DNA of 39,034 bases from Candidatus Methylacidithermus pantelleriae (GCF_905250085.1 NZ_CAJNOB010000056.1:1-39034), one strand, 5' to 3'. Positions 1 through 9,256 are shown, counted from the stretch's first letter. Numbers and translations are program-made. Notes: generated from the sequence alone by a model not told the origin.

Positions 1-610
1 ATCGGCGCTTTTGAGCTACCACTTCGTGCAGGAGCGATAAAGGGCTGGCCAGTGTTTGCCGAACGTCCGTAACACGGACGCCTTTTCGTGGGTGACACAC
101 CGGCTCCTTGCGGTCAAACGTTTGGATCTTTGAAAGAGGAAGGCTCAAGCTTTGAGTCGGTGGACCCCGTTCGGACTGGCTCACCTTCTCCCTTCGGGTA
201 GGCTAAGGCAACCGCGATGCTCCAGTCGGCTTCTTTTGCTGTCAGACTGAACCGAAGTCGACCCAGCCGAGACGTCTCCGCTCGGTGCGGTCAACCGCAC
301 GCGCCGTCGGGGCACAAATTCTTACCAGAAGGGCTAAGCCTTGTACCCTCGCCCGGAAAGATTGAGACTCTTCGAACGACCATTCGTGCAAGAGACAGTC
401 GCGCTCACCCGCAACGGCGGTCATCTCACCTTGGCCCTACCTACAAGCCATCGGAAGAAGCACCTTTGGCCGTTTCGAGAACGGGGGTTCGGGGGAGACT
501 CAAAGCGACACAAGCGGCAGCCGCCCGACACGGGGAGGTGATCGACTGCCTCCCACGCCGGTCTCCTCGAAAACGCGAGACTGGGTGCTACCTGACCTTT
601 ACCTGCGAAG
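1..610 (+). pseudogene. TnpB relic, copy 1, C-terminal part with internal deletion; runs off left edge
   Basis: No intact reading frame. The DNA is closely similar, in opposite orientation, to the tnpB relic at 26074-26880; the first 100 bases match at roughly nine in ten positions, and similarity continues past the gene to about 705. Translated pieces in several frames resemble the C-terminal half of IS607/IS605-type TnpB, an RNA-guided nuclease: an ESVDP stretch near 150, AMLQSASFAV near 215, and a TSHRKKHLWPF stretch near 435 that fits the late conserved region. Against the second copy, about 190 bases are missing near base 102, removing the part that carries the first RuvC aspartate. In-frame stops and frame changes make it non-functional. 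The copy starts at the window edge, so more may lie to the left. The family call rests on remembered TnpB sequence and the linked tnpA relic of the other copy. Confidence 0.6.
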
Positions 611-785
611 CCCCACCACACAAGCCCTCGGCAGCGCTATCAGGCGGGTATCTCGGAGCATTTCCCCTAACAGGAAAATGGTTCTCTGTAGTTTTAGGAA
701 CGGTAAGTCACAGGAATGAGTAGCTCGCCAAGCGAGGCAAAGAGAACCGGCCCAAGGCTCTCCCTTTTGTTGAGCGACTGGGTTT

Positions 786-1331
786 TTAAACCGACCAATC
801 CACCGAGATGGCCTCCTTCTCTCCTGTGCGGTCGTTGAGGAAATAGACCTTTCCGTGACGGACCCCATACTCGTGAAGGAGCCGCGTCGCCTTTACGTCA
901 AAACAACAATAGCGCGCGATATCCAAAAGTCTCCCTTCCCTCCACCACCGCAACGCATCAGTGCCCCGGGCGATTTTTCCGATTCCCAGGGTTGCTCGAG
1001 CCAGGGCTTCCAATCCTAACCGGCGACCGATCCGTTTTTCGACGTCGCGCATGAGGTCCAGGCAAGGGAGATCTTCCAAGGAAAAAACGCTATAGGCCTC
1101 CAAAATCTTGAGATCGAAGTCGACGATGTTGAACCCGATGACGCAGTCAGCGTGACGCAACTCATCCAACAACTGAGGAATATCTTCTTCGAGATAAATG
1201 CGATATTCTCCCGTGAGATTACCATAGGTGACGGCCACCGACATTCCCATTGCGTGCTTGTGGGCCCATCCTCCGACTTCCTGGGCCCCCCTTTGGGTTT
1301 CTAAGTCCAGATACACAAGCTTTTTCACCAT
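786..1331 (-). CDS. DEDD-type 3'-5' exonuclease-like (RNase H fold) protein
   Basis: A 181-residue protein that looks like a stand-alone ribonuclease H-fold exonuclease domain. The DxE pair near the N-terminus is D9 and E11 in VYLDLET. The second motif is GFNIVDFD (residues 66-73), and the last is YCCFD (Y141 to D145), the YxxxD form of the DEDDy class. These are the four acidic positions expected to hold two metal ions, so nucleic-acid 3'-end trimming is the likely activity; the substrate is unknown. No helicase or polymerase domain is attached. I chose the ATG at 1331 because the longer reading starts with TTG and adds eight residues ahead of the first beta strand; no strong ribosome site is visible. 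It diverges from the rhodanese gene with 85 bases between them. Fold confidence is good, exact role is open. Confidence 0.7.
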   Translation of the reverse strand: MVKKLVYLDLETQRGAQEVGGWAHKHAMGMSVAVTYGNLTGEYRIYLEEDIPQLLDELRHADCVIGFNIVDFDLKILEAYSVFSLEDLPCLDLMRDVEKRIGRRLGLEALARATLGIGKIARGTDALRWWREGRLLDIARYCCFDVKATRLLHEYGVRHGKVYFLNDRTGEKEAISVDWSV

Positions 1332-1416
1332 GGTTCGTACTATTTGTGATATCAAAGGCTATCGTGGCAAGCCGTGGTTTGACGCTGGCCCGGCTGGCAG
1401 GCAGGTTTGACGCGCC

Positions 1417-2205
1417 ATGGGAAAAAGGGATCGTTTGCAACGGCTTTTGGAAGAGGTTCGCAACGAGATCCGCGAGATCACCAACGCGGAAGCCCTACGC
1501 TACGCAAGGGAAAAGAAGGCAGTGTTTGTGGATGTTCGCGAAACCTACGAGTGGTTCCGCGGTCATGTTCCTGGCGCTCTTCATATTCCGCGCGGTCTTC
1601 TAGAGCAACAAATTGAGAAGCGCCTGCCAGACCCATCGACCTGCATCATCTGTTATTCGGGAACGGGCCTCCGCTCCGCTTTGGCTGCTTGGAGTCTTCA
1701 AAAAATGGGATATTCCCATGTTTTTTCCCTGGCCGGAGGCTGGCAGGCTTGGAGAAAAGCAGGCTTCCCCTCGAGCACCGAGCCGGAGCAATACCCGCGG
1801 AGCCCTTTTGCTAAGCTAGGAGGAATCGTCTACCTGCCCCGGCTGATTGATAAAGCTCGCTTTTGCCCACAGGGGAAGCTGCCGGGATATGAGTATTTAA
1901 CGTCCGGGTTCGACAAGATGCTCCTGGATTTTCTCTGCATCGAAGGGAGGCGGTTTGAGGAAATCGTTCAGCAGTACGAAACCGACGAGGAAATTTTGGC
2001 GCAATTGCGAAAGGAACTGGGGCCAGCATGGCCAAGCGAGTACGCGATTGCTGAGTTTAACCAGCGAATGATCCACAAGCGGCCCGAAACTCCGGAAAAG
2101 CGGGCCAAGTTCGAAGCGGCCTGTTCGAAGCTCCCACCCGGGAGAAAACGCCCGGACACCTACTTTGAACTCATGGATGCCCAGGAGGGAAGACCTCCAG
2201 CTTGA
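1417..2205 (+). CDS. Rhodanese domain fused to DUF5069 domain
   Basis: 262 residues with two parts. Residues about 20-118 are a rhodanese domain: FVDVRETYEWFRGHVPGA leads into the active-site loop CYSGTGLRS (C79 to S87), whose cysteine would carry a persulfide. Residues about 130-250 match the DUF5069 type (LGGIVYLPRLIDKAR, then a GYEYL...DFL stretch), a small domain of unknown function common in Verrucomicrobia and Planctomycetes. The fusion suggests the DUF5069 part acts with a sulfur-transfer partner or is regulated by persulfide; that is inference. There is no signal peptide, so it is cytosolic. The last 29 bases overlap the chosen start of comEC, so the two may be co-transcribed. Rhodanese assignment is secure; the joint function is unknown. 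Confidence 0.85.
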   Translation: MGKRDRLQRLLEEVRNEIREITNAEALRYAREKKAVFVDVRETYEWFRGHVPGALHIPRGLLEQQIEKRLPDPSTCIICYSGTGLRSALAAWSLQKMGYSHVFSLAGGWQAWRKAGFPSSTEPEQYPRSPFAKLGGIVYLPRLIDKARFCPQGKLPGYEYLTSGFDKMLLDFLCIEGRRFEEIVQQYETDEEILAQLRKELGPAWPSEYAIAEFNQRMIHKRPETPEKRAKFEAACSKLPPGRKRPDTYFELMDAQEGRPPA

Positions 2206-4558
2206 GCAAAAGGAAGTGGTCCAGCCAGCTCGTGCCCCCTGGTTTTGGCCAGCCTTGGTCTTTACGGCTGGTTGTGCGGTCTCCCTCTTAGCCCCCATCC
2301 CTTGGGCTTTACCGCTGGTGGCTGTCGCGGCAGTAGTGGGGTCTTGGGCCCGGTGTTCCCGTGAGTCGCTTCGAGGTCTTTGCGGATTTTTTCTTGCCGT
2401 TGGACTCCTCGGGATGGCTCATGGAGCTTTATTTCGACTCCGTAATGAGAGCGGATGGATGGAAGGGTTGGGCCAAAAGGATTTTTCCTGGGAGTCGATT
2501 CCTTGGGTAGTCAGGGTGCTGTCACTCCCTTCGGTGGAAGAAGACCCGAGCGGGCAACAGACCCAGACTTTTGTTGCAAAACTCCTTGCTGCTGGGACGG
2601 AAAGTGGCTGGGTACCGGCCCGCGGGGGGATTGCAAAAGTGCGTATCCTGGGAAAGGTGGGCGAAGGTTTCTTCGTTCAACCTGGAATGGATCTTTTCCT
2701 TAAGGGAAGAATCCAGTCTCCCAACTTCAAGACTCTTTCCTCTTTGCCCTGGGTTCCCCAGCCAATGTTTCCCTCGCCGAGCTCCTATACCTATCGTATG
2801 TGGGCAACCTGGAAAAACGTTCGGAAGCTGGGCTGGCAAGAGGGACTTTTTTGGCGATGGCTCCGGTTTTGGGGGAAGGTCCGTGAATGGATCGAACACA
2901 CATTGGCTTGGGGACTCCAAGACAACGTCCAGGTGCAAAGACTCCTTGTGGCGATGGTTTTAGGCGAAACGCAGGGTTTGAAACCGGAACTGGCCATGCA
3001 ATTCCAGCGTGCCGGGCTTTACCACGTGTTTGCCGTCAGTGGACAAAACGTGCTCCTCTTTTCTCAAACGTTTCTTTTTGTGTTTCAGACCCTTGGAGTC
3101 TCCCGTTTCCGGCTGGCAATTGTGTCTCTCCCTTTGCTGGCGGGCATGGTCCCCTTGTGCGCCGGGTCTTCTAGCGTACAACGGGCGGTTCTCATGACTA
3201 GCTTTGCGTCCCTGGCCACTTTTTGGTGTCGTCCTTACAATCCCCTCAATGCTTGGGCCGTTGCGCTTTGGGTCATTGTAGCGATGGAGCCTTCCCGAGT
3301 TTTTGATCCAGGATTGGGGCTAAGCTTCTCCATTACCCTTGCACTGGCTCTTCTAGCGGACCCCTTAACGAAGCTTCTGATCCAACCCTTTCGGCAGGAT
3401 GCGGGGATCCAATCGAGGGTGGTGGCCGGCTGGGATCCAGCCAGGGGACGTGTGGCGCGGATTTTTGCCTGTGCGTTAGCGACAACGCTCGCAAGCTGGA
3501 TGGGTGCTTTGCCCTGGGAGATCGTGTGTTTTCACGCGATCAGCTTAATAGGCCCGGTTGCCAATTTGTGTCTTCTTCCCGTCGTGGAAGCCATTATGGT
3601 GGCTGCCAGTCTTTCCGTTGCCTTCGGATGGTTCTTTCCAGCTGTGAGTTTCCTTCTCAACCGGGGGAATGCGTGCTTGCTTGGGTGCCTGTTAAGCGGC
3701 GTGAGTTTTTTTTCGCATTTCCCCTTGGCTATCCTTGCGGTTCCCACCCTGAGCAACACCGGTCTTTCAGAAAAAGTGCGGTTGATTGTGCCCTCTTTCC
3801 CTGGTGGCGAGTCTTGTATCGTGCTTTGGCAGGGCCGGGCCTGGATCTGGTATCGAGGAGACATGGCAAGCTACCTGCAATGGATCGAGCCTTGCCGGCG
3901 ATGTCTTGGAGTGAACCGTTGGGAGGCCGTGTGTTGGGAGCTCGACGCGACCCGGGAAGCGGCACAAAAAGCGGGAGTCATCCCGGCCGGACGCTGGCCA
4001 CTACCGGGAAAGGTTTCCTTCTCAGGAACGGCCAATGGCGACGTGGTCGTTCGAGGACCGGGGGATTTTGAGATTCGGTGGCTTCGTCCATCGGAAACGG
4101 AACCCGAGAGCTATTTTTGGGTTCGGTCCTTGCGAAAAACGGCGATCATCGCCAGTAACACGACCTACACAGGCCAGGCCCGGGTGGGCTCTGTATTCCT
4201 CTCACCTCAAGGCCGGGTGGAGGTTTTGGTTCAACGCTCAGCGGGCCTTTTCTCATGGGAATGGCTTCGTCGCTTGCGCCCGCGGTACTGGCTGGTCAGC
4301 GGCGGTGAGGGGATCACCCAGGTGGTGGAGGAGTTTGGGTGGCGTTCGCGAACGGGCCCTCCCTTTGCCAAGCTAGGTGTGCTAGAAAAAACGCACGGAT
4401 TGGAACTTCGGTGGGGGAAAGGCGAAAATGAGGAGATTTTTCTGGGAAATCCAAAGTATCGTCTTTTTCCTTTGGGATTAGCCACTGGAGAAGCTTGCTG
4501 GGCCGTGGAAACATCCACCGGTGCTTTCGATCCCGCTGCCACTGCCGATGGAGGATAG
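2177..4558 (+). CDS. comEC: ComEC/Rec2-family DNA-uptake channel protein
   Basis: About 793 residues, the usual ComEC size. The N-terminus has hydrophobic segments (residues about 20-75), followed by a soluble domain and the multi-pass competence domain. The family hallmark GLYHVFAVSGQN is present, followed by GSSSVQRAVLMT and a string of membrane helices to about residue 520. In ComEC proteins this forms the inner-membrane channel through which single-stranded DNA enters during transformation. The C-terminal third normally is a metallo-beta-lactamase-like nuclease domain; here I see no HxHxDH motif, so the nuclease part looks degenerate. The start is uncertain: ATG 2177 overlaps the upstream gene, the longest reading begins with TTG at 2165, and GTG 2216 is also possible. 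Confidence in the family is high. Confidence 0.88.
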   Translation: MPRREDLQLEQKEVVQPARAPWFWPALVFTAGCAVSLLAPIPWALPLVAVAAVVGSWARCSRESLRGLCGFFLAVGLLGMAHGALFRLRNESGWMEGLGQKDFSWESIPWVVRVLSLPSVEEDPSGQQTQTFVAKLLAAGTESGWVPARGGIAKVRILGKVGEGFFVQPGMDLFLKGRIQSPNFKTLSSLPWVPQPMFPSPSSYTYRMWATWKNVRKLGWQEGLFWRWLRFWGKVREWIEHTLAWGLQDNVQVQRLLVAMVLGETQGLKPELAMQFQRAGLYHVFAVSGQNVLLFSQTFLFVFQTLGVSRFRLAIVSLPLLAGMVPLCAGSSSVQRAVLMTSFASLATFWCRPYNPLNAWAVALWVIVAMEPSRVFDPGLGLSFSITLALALLADPLTKLLIQPFRQDAGIQSRVVAGWDPARGRVARIFACALATTLASWMGALPWEIVCFHAISLIGPVANLCLLPVVEAIMVAASLSVAFGWFFPAVSFLLNRGNACLLGCLLSGVSFFSHFPLAILAVPTLSNTGLSEKVRLIVPSFPGGESCIVLWQGRAWIWYRGDMASYLQWIEPCRRCLGVNRWEAVCWELDATREAAQKAGVIPAGRWPLPGKVSFSGTANGDVVVRGPGDFEIRWLRPSETEPESYFWVRSLRKTAIIASNTTYTGQARVGSVFLSPQGRVEVLVQRSAGLFSWEWLRRLRPRYWLVSGGEGITQVVEEFGWRSRTGPPFAKLGVLEKTHGLELRWGKGENEEIFLGNPKYRLFPLGLATGEACWAVETSTGAFDPAATADGG

Positions 4559-5099
4559 AGGCTTTCAGGCGACCCTTCCAGCAAGCTGTAGCCAGTGGGG
4601 TTCTCGCGACAGGTTGCGGTTTGTGAGCTATTCCCGGTCGGCACGGTCCCAGCAATCTTACCCAGCACTCTATCTGGTGAATGCCAGAAGAACGATACGC
4701 GCTTTCGCGGCGCGGTGCTCTGTTATCTCACTTCCCCAAAGAGACTGGATATTTCGACCCCGGTGATGATCAAACCATCTCGCACAGAACGCTTGGCGGT
4801 TGGGGGACGACCGACAATGGGGCTTATTTTCTGGGAGGCACGACGCGTAGTTTTCCTTCGCTACGGAGGGACTGCCCCGAGGACGATCTCTTGGGGTCAT
4901 TGGCGGGGGAAATGATCCCCTACCCAATAGGTTTCGCCGAGCAACCGCGTGTTTCTTACAGAGCCTTAGGTGGATTGTAAGCGGTTGGCATTCCTCCTGT
5001 CGCAGTATCGAAAGACCTGCAAGACCTTGCGGAAACCAGCGCTTCCCAATCTAGCCCTCTTCTCCGTAGCATCGCGCAACACAAACCCGCTCTTCGTCC
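4559..5099. other. 541-base gap without a recognisable gene
   Basis: Between comEC and the glycosyltransferase gene. A 99-codon frame at 4681-4980 (plus strand) has no ribosome site and resembles nothing I know. An imperfect inverted repeat at 4893-4920 (GGGGTCATT paired with AATGATCCCC, one bulge) could form an RNA hairpin but has no T-run. The stretch probably holds the promoter of the downstream gene; I could not pick one out. Confidence 0.5.
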
Positions 5100-6836
5100 A
5101 TGGAACGTCCAACCTTCTTTGACAACCGAATCTTTCCATGGGTTGTCTCCGCGCTCATCGTGGCAGTGGTTAAATTCTTTAGCCCTTGGACCCTTTCCTG
5201 GGATGAAGCTTGCCAGCACGAAGTGGCTCATCGATTGGTCGCAGGACTGGGGCTAACCTCGACTTTTCTCTCGATTCCCTCCGAGGATCTTTGCCAGGAT
5301 CCCCTCCCTCGCCCTTATTTTCACCATCCCCCTGGTTATTCCCTTCTGATAGCGGCCCTGCTCACGCTCAAGCTCCCGATTCTTCCGTCACTACGCGTGC
5401 TTTCCTTTGCACTCACCCTTGGCGGATGGATCGGGTTTGGCCGCATCGCCCGACTCCTCTTCCCTGCACCTGAACACCCGAACGAGCGAGCCACTTTTCC
5501 CTGGATGGCTGCTTGGATCATCCCTTGGTTGTGGAGCCCATGGTGGCGAGGCACCGACCTTTACCTTTGGGCGCTAACTCCGTGGGTACTCCTTATCGGA
5601 AGCCTTCCCGGCAAGGCATATCCCTACGCTACGTTTACTCGAGCTCTCCAAGACGCCTTCCTTGGAATGCTGGTTGGAATCCTTTACTGGATCCGTTATG
5701 CTTCACTTTTTCTTTTGGTGTGGTTCCATCTATGGATTCTTATCGACACGGATTGTCCCCGCAGGTTTTTGATCCGGCGGTGGATATGTTTTTGGCTCGG
5801 CTTTTCCCCCCTTTTTTTTCTTTTGCAATTCTTTCAAAGGATAGCCGAAACCAACCACCGGGGGTTGATAGCTCCCTTTCTTACCATCGGCGGCTTCGGA
5901 GAGGTTGGGTCCCGACTGAAGGAACTTCTTTTGGAGCTAGGGAATACTGCCCAACCCTTTTTCTTTTTTTTACCCGGGTCCTGGCGCCGCGAGCTTGTCC
6001 AAGGTTGGCCGAGCTGCCTTTTCCTCTGGCTTTTGGCCGTAGCTTTGCTTCTCTGGCCTTTTTTTCTCCTGCGTAAAGACCGATTGGCACCCTCTTCCCC
6101 CCAAAGGCGCCTTCTTAAGGCTTGCTTATGGGCAATCCTGGCCAATTTTCTTACGCTTTCTCTAGCGGAACTGGCCAGCCACGACATGGAGCAGGGAAAA
6201 ATCCCCTTTCTTCTGGAAGACCGTTATTTCTGGCCGGTTGGAGCATGCTATCCCTTGGTAGGGATCGCTGCCCTCACCGGTTGGCGAAGCGGAAAGGCGT
6301 TAGCCCGCTGGGCTACGGCGATCTTTTCCCCTCAGTGGCGTGCGATCACGACGCTGGTGTCCCTTTTGGCACTTGCGGGATTATTTATAAGACAACCTCT
6401 ACGTCAGTGGACGGCCAAAGCTCTCGATGAAGCCCTTCGTTCCATGGAACGCCCGCGAAATGTTTTTGTCACGGGAAAAGAAAAATCCAAAAGGTATGTG
6501 CATCTTCTAGCTCGGAGCCATCCGGGGGCTGCGTTCTACATTGAAGACTACCCCTTCTATGCCTTTGACTGGGATCCTTTCCACAACCCCCTACGCCCCA
6601 TTCCCCCACCCAGCTTCTGGCAGCATGCCTGGTGCTCCTGTTCCAAGGAACTCTTTTGGATTCTCGGGCAATCGAGCCCAGGAGCCTTTTCTCCCAAAAG
6701 CAGCGGGTATCGAAAACCCCTGGGAAATCTAGGCAAACATTTTTCCGTGGAGCTCGTTACCTTTTTTCCCGAGGAAGAGGTGGCCATTTTCCATTCCGTA
6801 GTCCCGGCGGGATATCGCTTCCGGGGAGAACCCTGA
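5100..6836 (+). CDS. Multi-pass membrane glycosyltransferase, GT-C/GT39-like
   Basis: 578 residues with about ten hydrophobic segments over residues 10-440 and a soluble C-terminal tail. The first external loop carries a W-D-E triplet (SWDEA, residues 33-37), the position of the catalytic acid in GT-C enzymes such as ArnT and protein O-mannosyltransferases. A short HHPPGYS motif lies about 40 residues later, as in the GT39/PMT_2 type of proteins that use polyprenyl-phosphate sugars. It likely moves a sugar from a lipid-linked donor onto a cell-envelope acceptor on the outer face of the inner membrane. Donor and acceptor cannot be told from sequence. It stands alone: 541 bases upstream and over 600 downstream have no clear gene. 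ATG 5100 starts just before the first membrane helix. Confidence 0.7.
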   Translation: MERPTFFDNRIFPWVVSALIVAVVKFFSPWTLSWDEACQHEVAHRLVAGLGLTSTFLSIPSEDLCQDPLPRPYFHHPPGYSLLIAALLTLKLPILPSLRVLSFALTLGGWIGFGRIARLLFPAPEHPNERATFPWMAAWIIPWLWSPWWRGTDLYLWALTPWVLLIGSLPGKAYPYATFTRALQDAFLGMLVGILYWIRYASLFLLVWFHLWILIDTDCPRRFLIRRWICFWLGFSPLFFLLQFFQRIAETNHRGLIAPFLTIGGFGEVGSRLKELLLELGNTAQPFFFFLPGSWRRELVQGWPSCLFLWLLAVALLLWPFFLLRKDRLAPSSPQRRLLKACLWAILANFLTLSLAELASHDMEQGKIPFLLEDRYFWPVGACYPLVGIAALTGWRSGKALARWATAIFSPQWRAITTLVSLLALAGLFIRQPLRQWTAKALDEALRSMERPRNVFVTGKEKSKRYVHLLARSHPGAAFYIEDYPFYAFDWDPFHNPLRPIPPPSFWQHAWCSCSKELFWILGQSSPGAFSPKSSGYRKPLGNLGKHFSVELVTFFPEEEVAIFHSVVPAGYRFRGEP

Positions 6837-7449
6837 GGTGATGTTGCCGACAGGGGTCGCCCCACCTCCACGGGCTGTCCTTAGCCAGCGCGAACGTTCC
6901 GACGTTTCTTTTTTTTGAGGGTTTCCAGCTGAACACCCTCCCGGTTTTTTCCAAGGAAAAAGGTTTATGCCAAAAAACGGCGCAGAATATCTCCATCCTT
7001 TTTTCGCGGATCAAGATGGGAAAATCCCGCCCGCCACAAGGGCGGGCCTTTGGTTTGGCATTCCTCGGATGGGGCAGAGAATGGACGCACTCTCCCTGAC
7101 CGCCATGGCGTCGCTTGGCCTGTGTCCCCAATGAGTCTTGCGGTCCGAGCTTTTTTCTTTCTTTGGGAAAGACTCCCGGAAGCCTTTTCTGTGCGACTTT
7201 TTTCAACAACGCGGGGCCTTCCGTTGCCGGAATCCAGGGAGGCAGCGGGAAGGAAAGCATGCATGAGTTCACGGCCGATTTTGCTCCTTTGGCAGACCCA
7301 GGGCGCAAGGCTCGGCAAGATTGCAGAAGGGAGCCTCTGCGGCGGGCTTTCCTCGTTTCAGCCATTACCAATGGGAGGCAGCACCGTTTTGGACTCCGGC
7401 TAGCAAAGGGGTGACCGATGGGGTCATCGGGCTGAGAGCACTGGCACCC
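6837..7449. other. 613-base gap between convergent genes, no recognisable gene
   Basis: Open frames on both strands are short, overlap one another and show no family features. The only structure I can point to is the G/C-rich hairpin at 7029-7047. Part of the stretch may be decayed coding DNA, but I could not assign it. Confidence 0.5.
7029..7047. terminator. Possible bidirectional terminator hairpin
   Basis: A perfect 7-bp G/C stem (GCCCGCC / GGCGGGC) with a 5-base loop, flanked by AAAAT on the left and CCTTTGGTTT on the right. It sits between the convergent glycosyltransferase and TPR-like genes, though about 190 bases past the first and 400 past the second. The T-runs are weak, so this is only a candidate. 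Confidence 0.35.
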
Positions 7450-8568
7450 TCAGGGAAAAAAATCCCAGATTACTCCGTTTGGTTTATCGCTACTGATAGG
7501 AACCCGCCACGTACTTTCGGCAACCACTCGGTTTTGTTCATCCAATCCTTGGAGACGAACGCGACTGGTCCCTTCGGGACAACGCAAGGAGGCTAGAAAA
7601 ATCCGATGAGGGAGATTACTCCAGGAACGGATGTCCGCCAAGGAAGGTGCGCTTTCCCCCGCTGAGGCTTCCTCGGAACTGTCGGAGCTCTGGCCAGTTG
7701 AGGATGTTACCGGTTGACCATTGAGAAACGCCTCTACATGTTGACCCCGCCAAGTGGTCGCCTGCCAATAGAGATCTTCCGTCGGTCCGATCACAAGCGG
7801 CTTTTGTCCAACAAGACCCACCGTGACTCGTCGAACCCGATCCGGTCCTTCGGCCAAGACTAGAATCTCCCCGTTTTTCCCCCGCCGGAGCTTGTGCGGA
7901 CCCTCCCCAGTTTCCACAAGTACGAGAATATTATCTCCTGCTACCGGTAACGCCCCCTTGGTGGATCCACCTTGGATCCGGTTCCATATCCGGATGGCCT
8001 GTTTTTTGGCCTTTTCGTCACCTGCGACTCCGGCAGCATAAGAGGCTACCCAGGCAGCACTTGCCCAGTCACCCTGGCCATCCTCTGTGGTTATCCCGTC
8101 TTCTTCGAGGCATTTTTTCGCTGCTGCTATCGCGGCTGCAAAATTCTCTTGCTGGATGTAGAGAACCGCACGGTACAGATACAGAGCGGACCGTTCATAC
8201 GGTTCTCCCAGGAACCACGGACTGGCCATTGGCTTTTTTCTTGAGGCTTGTGCCGATTGGGCAGCCCGGATTCGGACGATGGCTTCATCTAAGGCACGCG
8301 CAGCCAAAGAGTAGCGAGACTCCCGCGCGCTCGCCAACCCTAACTTGAGGCTTGCACAAATTCTCTGGTTATCGTCTCCCAGCGAGTAGTCCAAATAGAG
8401 TCTTCGCAAGGAGGGCGGGATGTCTTCTGCCGCCATTCTTGCATGGAGGGCCTGCGCGCGATCTAGGCTAGAGGATTCAATTGCAACCAGGCGAAGCGCG
8501 CCAGCAATACCCAACCCCAAGAGTACGAGCACTGCCAAGAAGCCCTGCCAAAGGGTACGCAAAACCAT
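7450..8568 (-). CDS. COG3014-like exported TPR-type protein, function unknown
   Basis: 372 residues. An N-terminal hydrophobic helix (residues about 8-28) acts as a signal peptide or membrane anchor, so most of the protein is periplasmic. A helical middle part has a TPR-like repeat (YERSALYLYRAVLYIQ followed by an AAIAAAKKCLEE helix). The next part, with the DNILVLVETG stretch, resembles the uncharacterised COG3014 family, in which helical repeats precede a small beta domain. A serine-rich linker follows near residue 300. ATG 8568 has a good ribosome site (GGAG about 10 bases upstream). It is the third gene of a same-strand run after the SDR and ribE, 64 bases past ribE, but nothing ties it functionally to riboflavin synthesis. 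The COG3014 resemblance is from memory of the family pattern. Confidence 0.6.
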   Translation of the reverse strand: MVLRTLWQGFLAVLVLLGLGIAGALRLVAIESSSLDRAQALHARMAAEDIPPSLRRLYLDYSLGDDNQRICASLKLGLASARESRYSLAARALDEAIVRIRAAQSAQASRKKPMASPWFLGEPYERSALYLYRAVLYIQQENFAAAIAAAKKCLEEDGITTEDGQGDWASAAWVASYAAGVAGDEKAKKQAIRIWNRIQGGSTKGALPVAGDNILVLVETGEGPHKLRRGKNGEILVLAEGPDRVRRVTVGLVGQKPLVIGPTEDLYWQATTWRGQHVEAFLNGQPVTSSTGQSSDSSEEASAGESAPSLADIRSWSNLPHRIFLASLRCPEGTSRVRLQGLDEQNRVVAESTWRVPISSDKPNGVIWDFFP

Positions 8569-8632
8569 GATCGTTTTTCTCCAAGCCGGCTGTTTTTCCT
8601 TCCGAAAGAGATCCTTCTTGAAGCTATAAGAA

Positions 8633-9256
8633 CTAGCCCCCCGCGAAACTCACACCGTTCTGGCAACTCCGGTATTCTAGCATGTGCCAGAGATATTTGG
8701 CGATCAGATCCCACTCGACGTTCACCGGCTGCCCGGCTACGCGAGTGCAAAGGTTGGTGTGATGATAGGTAAAAGGTGTAACGGCCATGGAGAAGCGATC
8801 CTTGGCTACGGAAACCACCGTAAGACTAATTCCATCAACCGCCACCGACCCCTTGGGAACCGCATAGGGTCTCCATGCCTCCAAAAGTTCCACTTCCAAC
8901 CAGAATTCCCCGTTTCTTTTCTCTAGTGCCAAGATGTGTCCCACCCCGTCCACGTGGCCTGTGACCCAGTGCCCGCCGACGGGGTCTCCGAGTCGCAGTG
9001 CCCGCTCCAGATTCACGCAACTGCCTACCTCTAGTGACGATAGGTTGGTCGCCCGCTGGGTCTCCTCAAGGAGCAAGAACCGGCCGCGTTCTCCTTTGAG
9101 CTCCTCAACCGTAAGACAACATCCGTTGACTGCCATACTCTCTCCGGAACGGATCTGCGAACCCAATGAGCAAAGGTCAATCTCTAACCGCATACTTCCC
9201 CCGGTGACTTCCTTCTGCCAAACTTTCCCCGTTGCTTGAACGATTCCCGAGAACAT
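8633..9256 (-). CDS. ribE: Riboflavin synthase, alpha subunit
   Basis: 207 residues, the normal length. It starts MFSGIV and contains two tandem lumazine-binding barrels (residues about 1-95 and 96-195). Marks are the AVNGCCLTV and AVDGISLTV strands, one per barrel, and the GHWVTGHVDGVG linker. The enzyme joins two molecules of 6,7-dimethyl-8-ribityllumazine to give riboflavin and a pyrimidine that is recycled; it works as a cytosolic trimer. ATG 9256 has a clear ribosome site (GAGGGAGA about 8 bases upstream). It follows the SDR gene by 28 bases. No FMN riboswitch is visible upstream, and no other rib gene is in the window. Assignment is secure; the gene is called ribC or ribE in different organisms. 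Confidence 0.95.
   Translation of the reverse strand: MFSGIVQATGKVWQKEVTGGSMRLEIDLCSLGSQIRSGESMAVNGCCLTVEELKGERGRFLLLEETQRATNLSSLEVGSCVNLERALRLGDPVGGHWVTGHVDGVGHILALEKRNGEFWLEVELLEAWRPYAVPKGSVAVDGISLTVVSVAKDRFSMAVTPFTYHHTNLCTRVAGQPVNVEWDLIAKYLWHMLEYRSCQNGVSFAGG

Noticed and set aside
217-723. 168-codon plus-strand frame as a protein gene
   Set aside because: It matches the other inverted copy only in shifted frames and combines tnpB pieces with stops; composition is that of a relic.
4681-4980. 99-codon frame between comEC and the glycosyltransferase gene
   Set aside because: ATG is present but there is no ribosome site and no family resemblance; kept only as a note in the gap entry.
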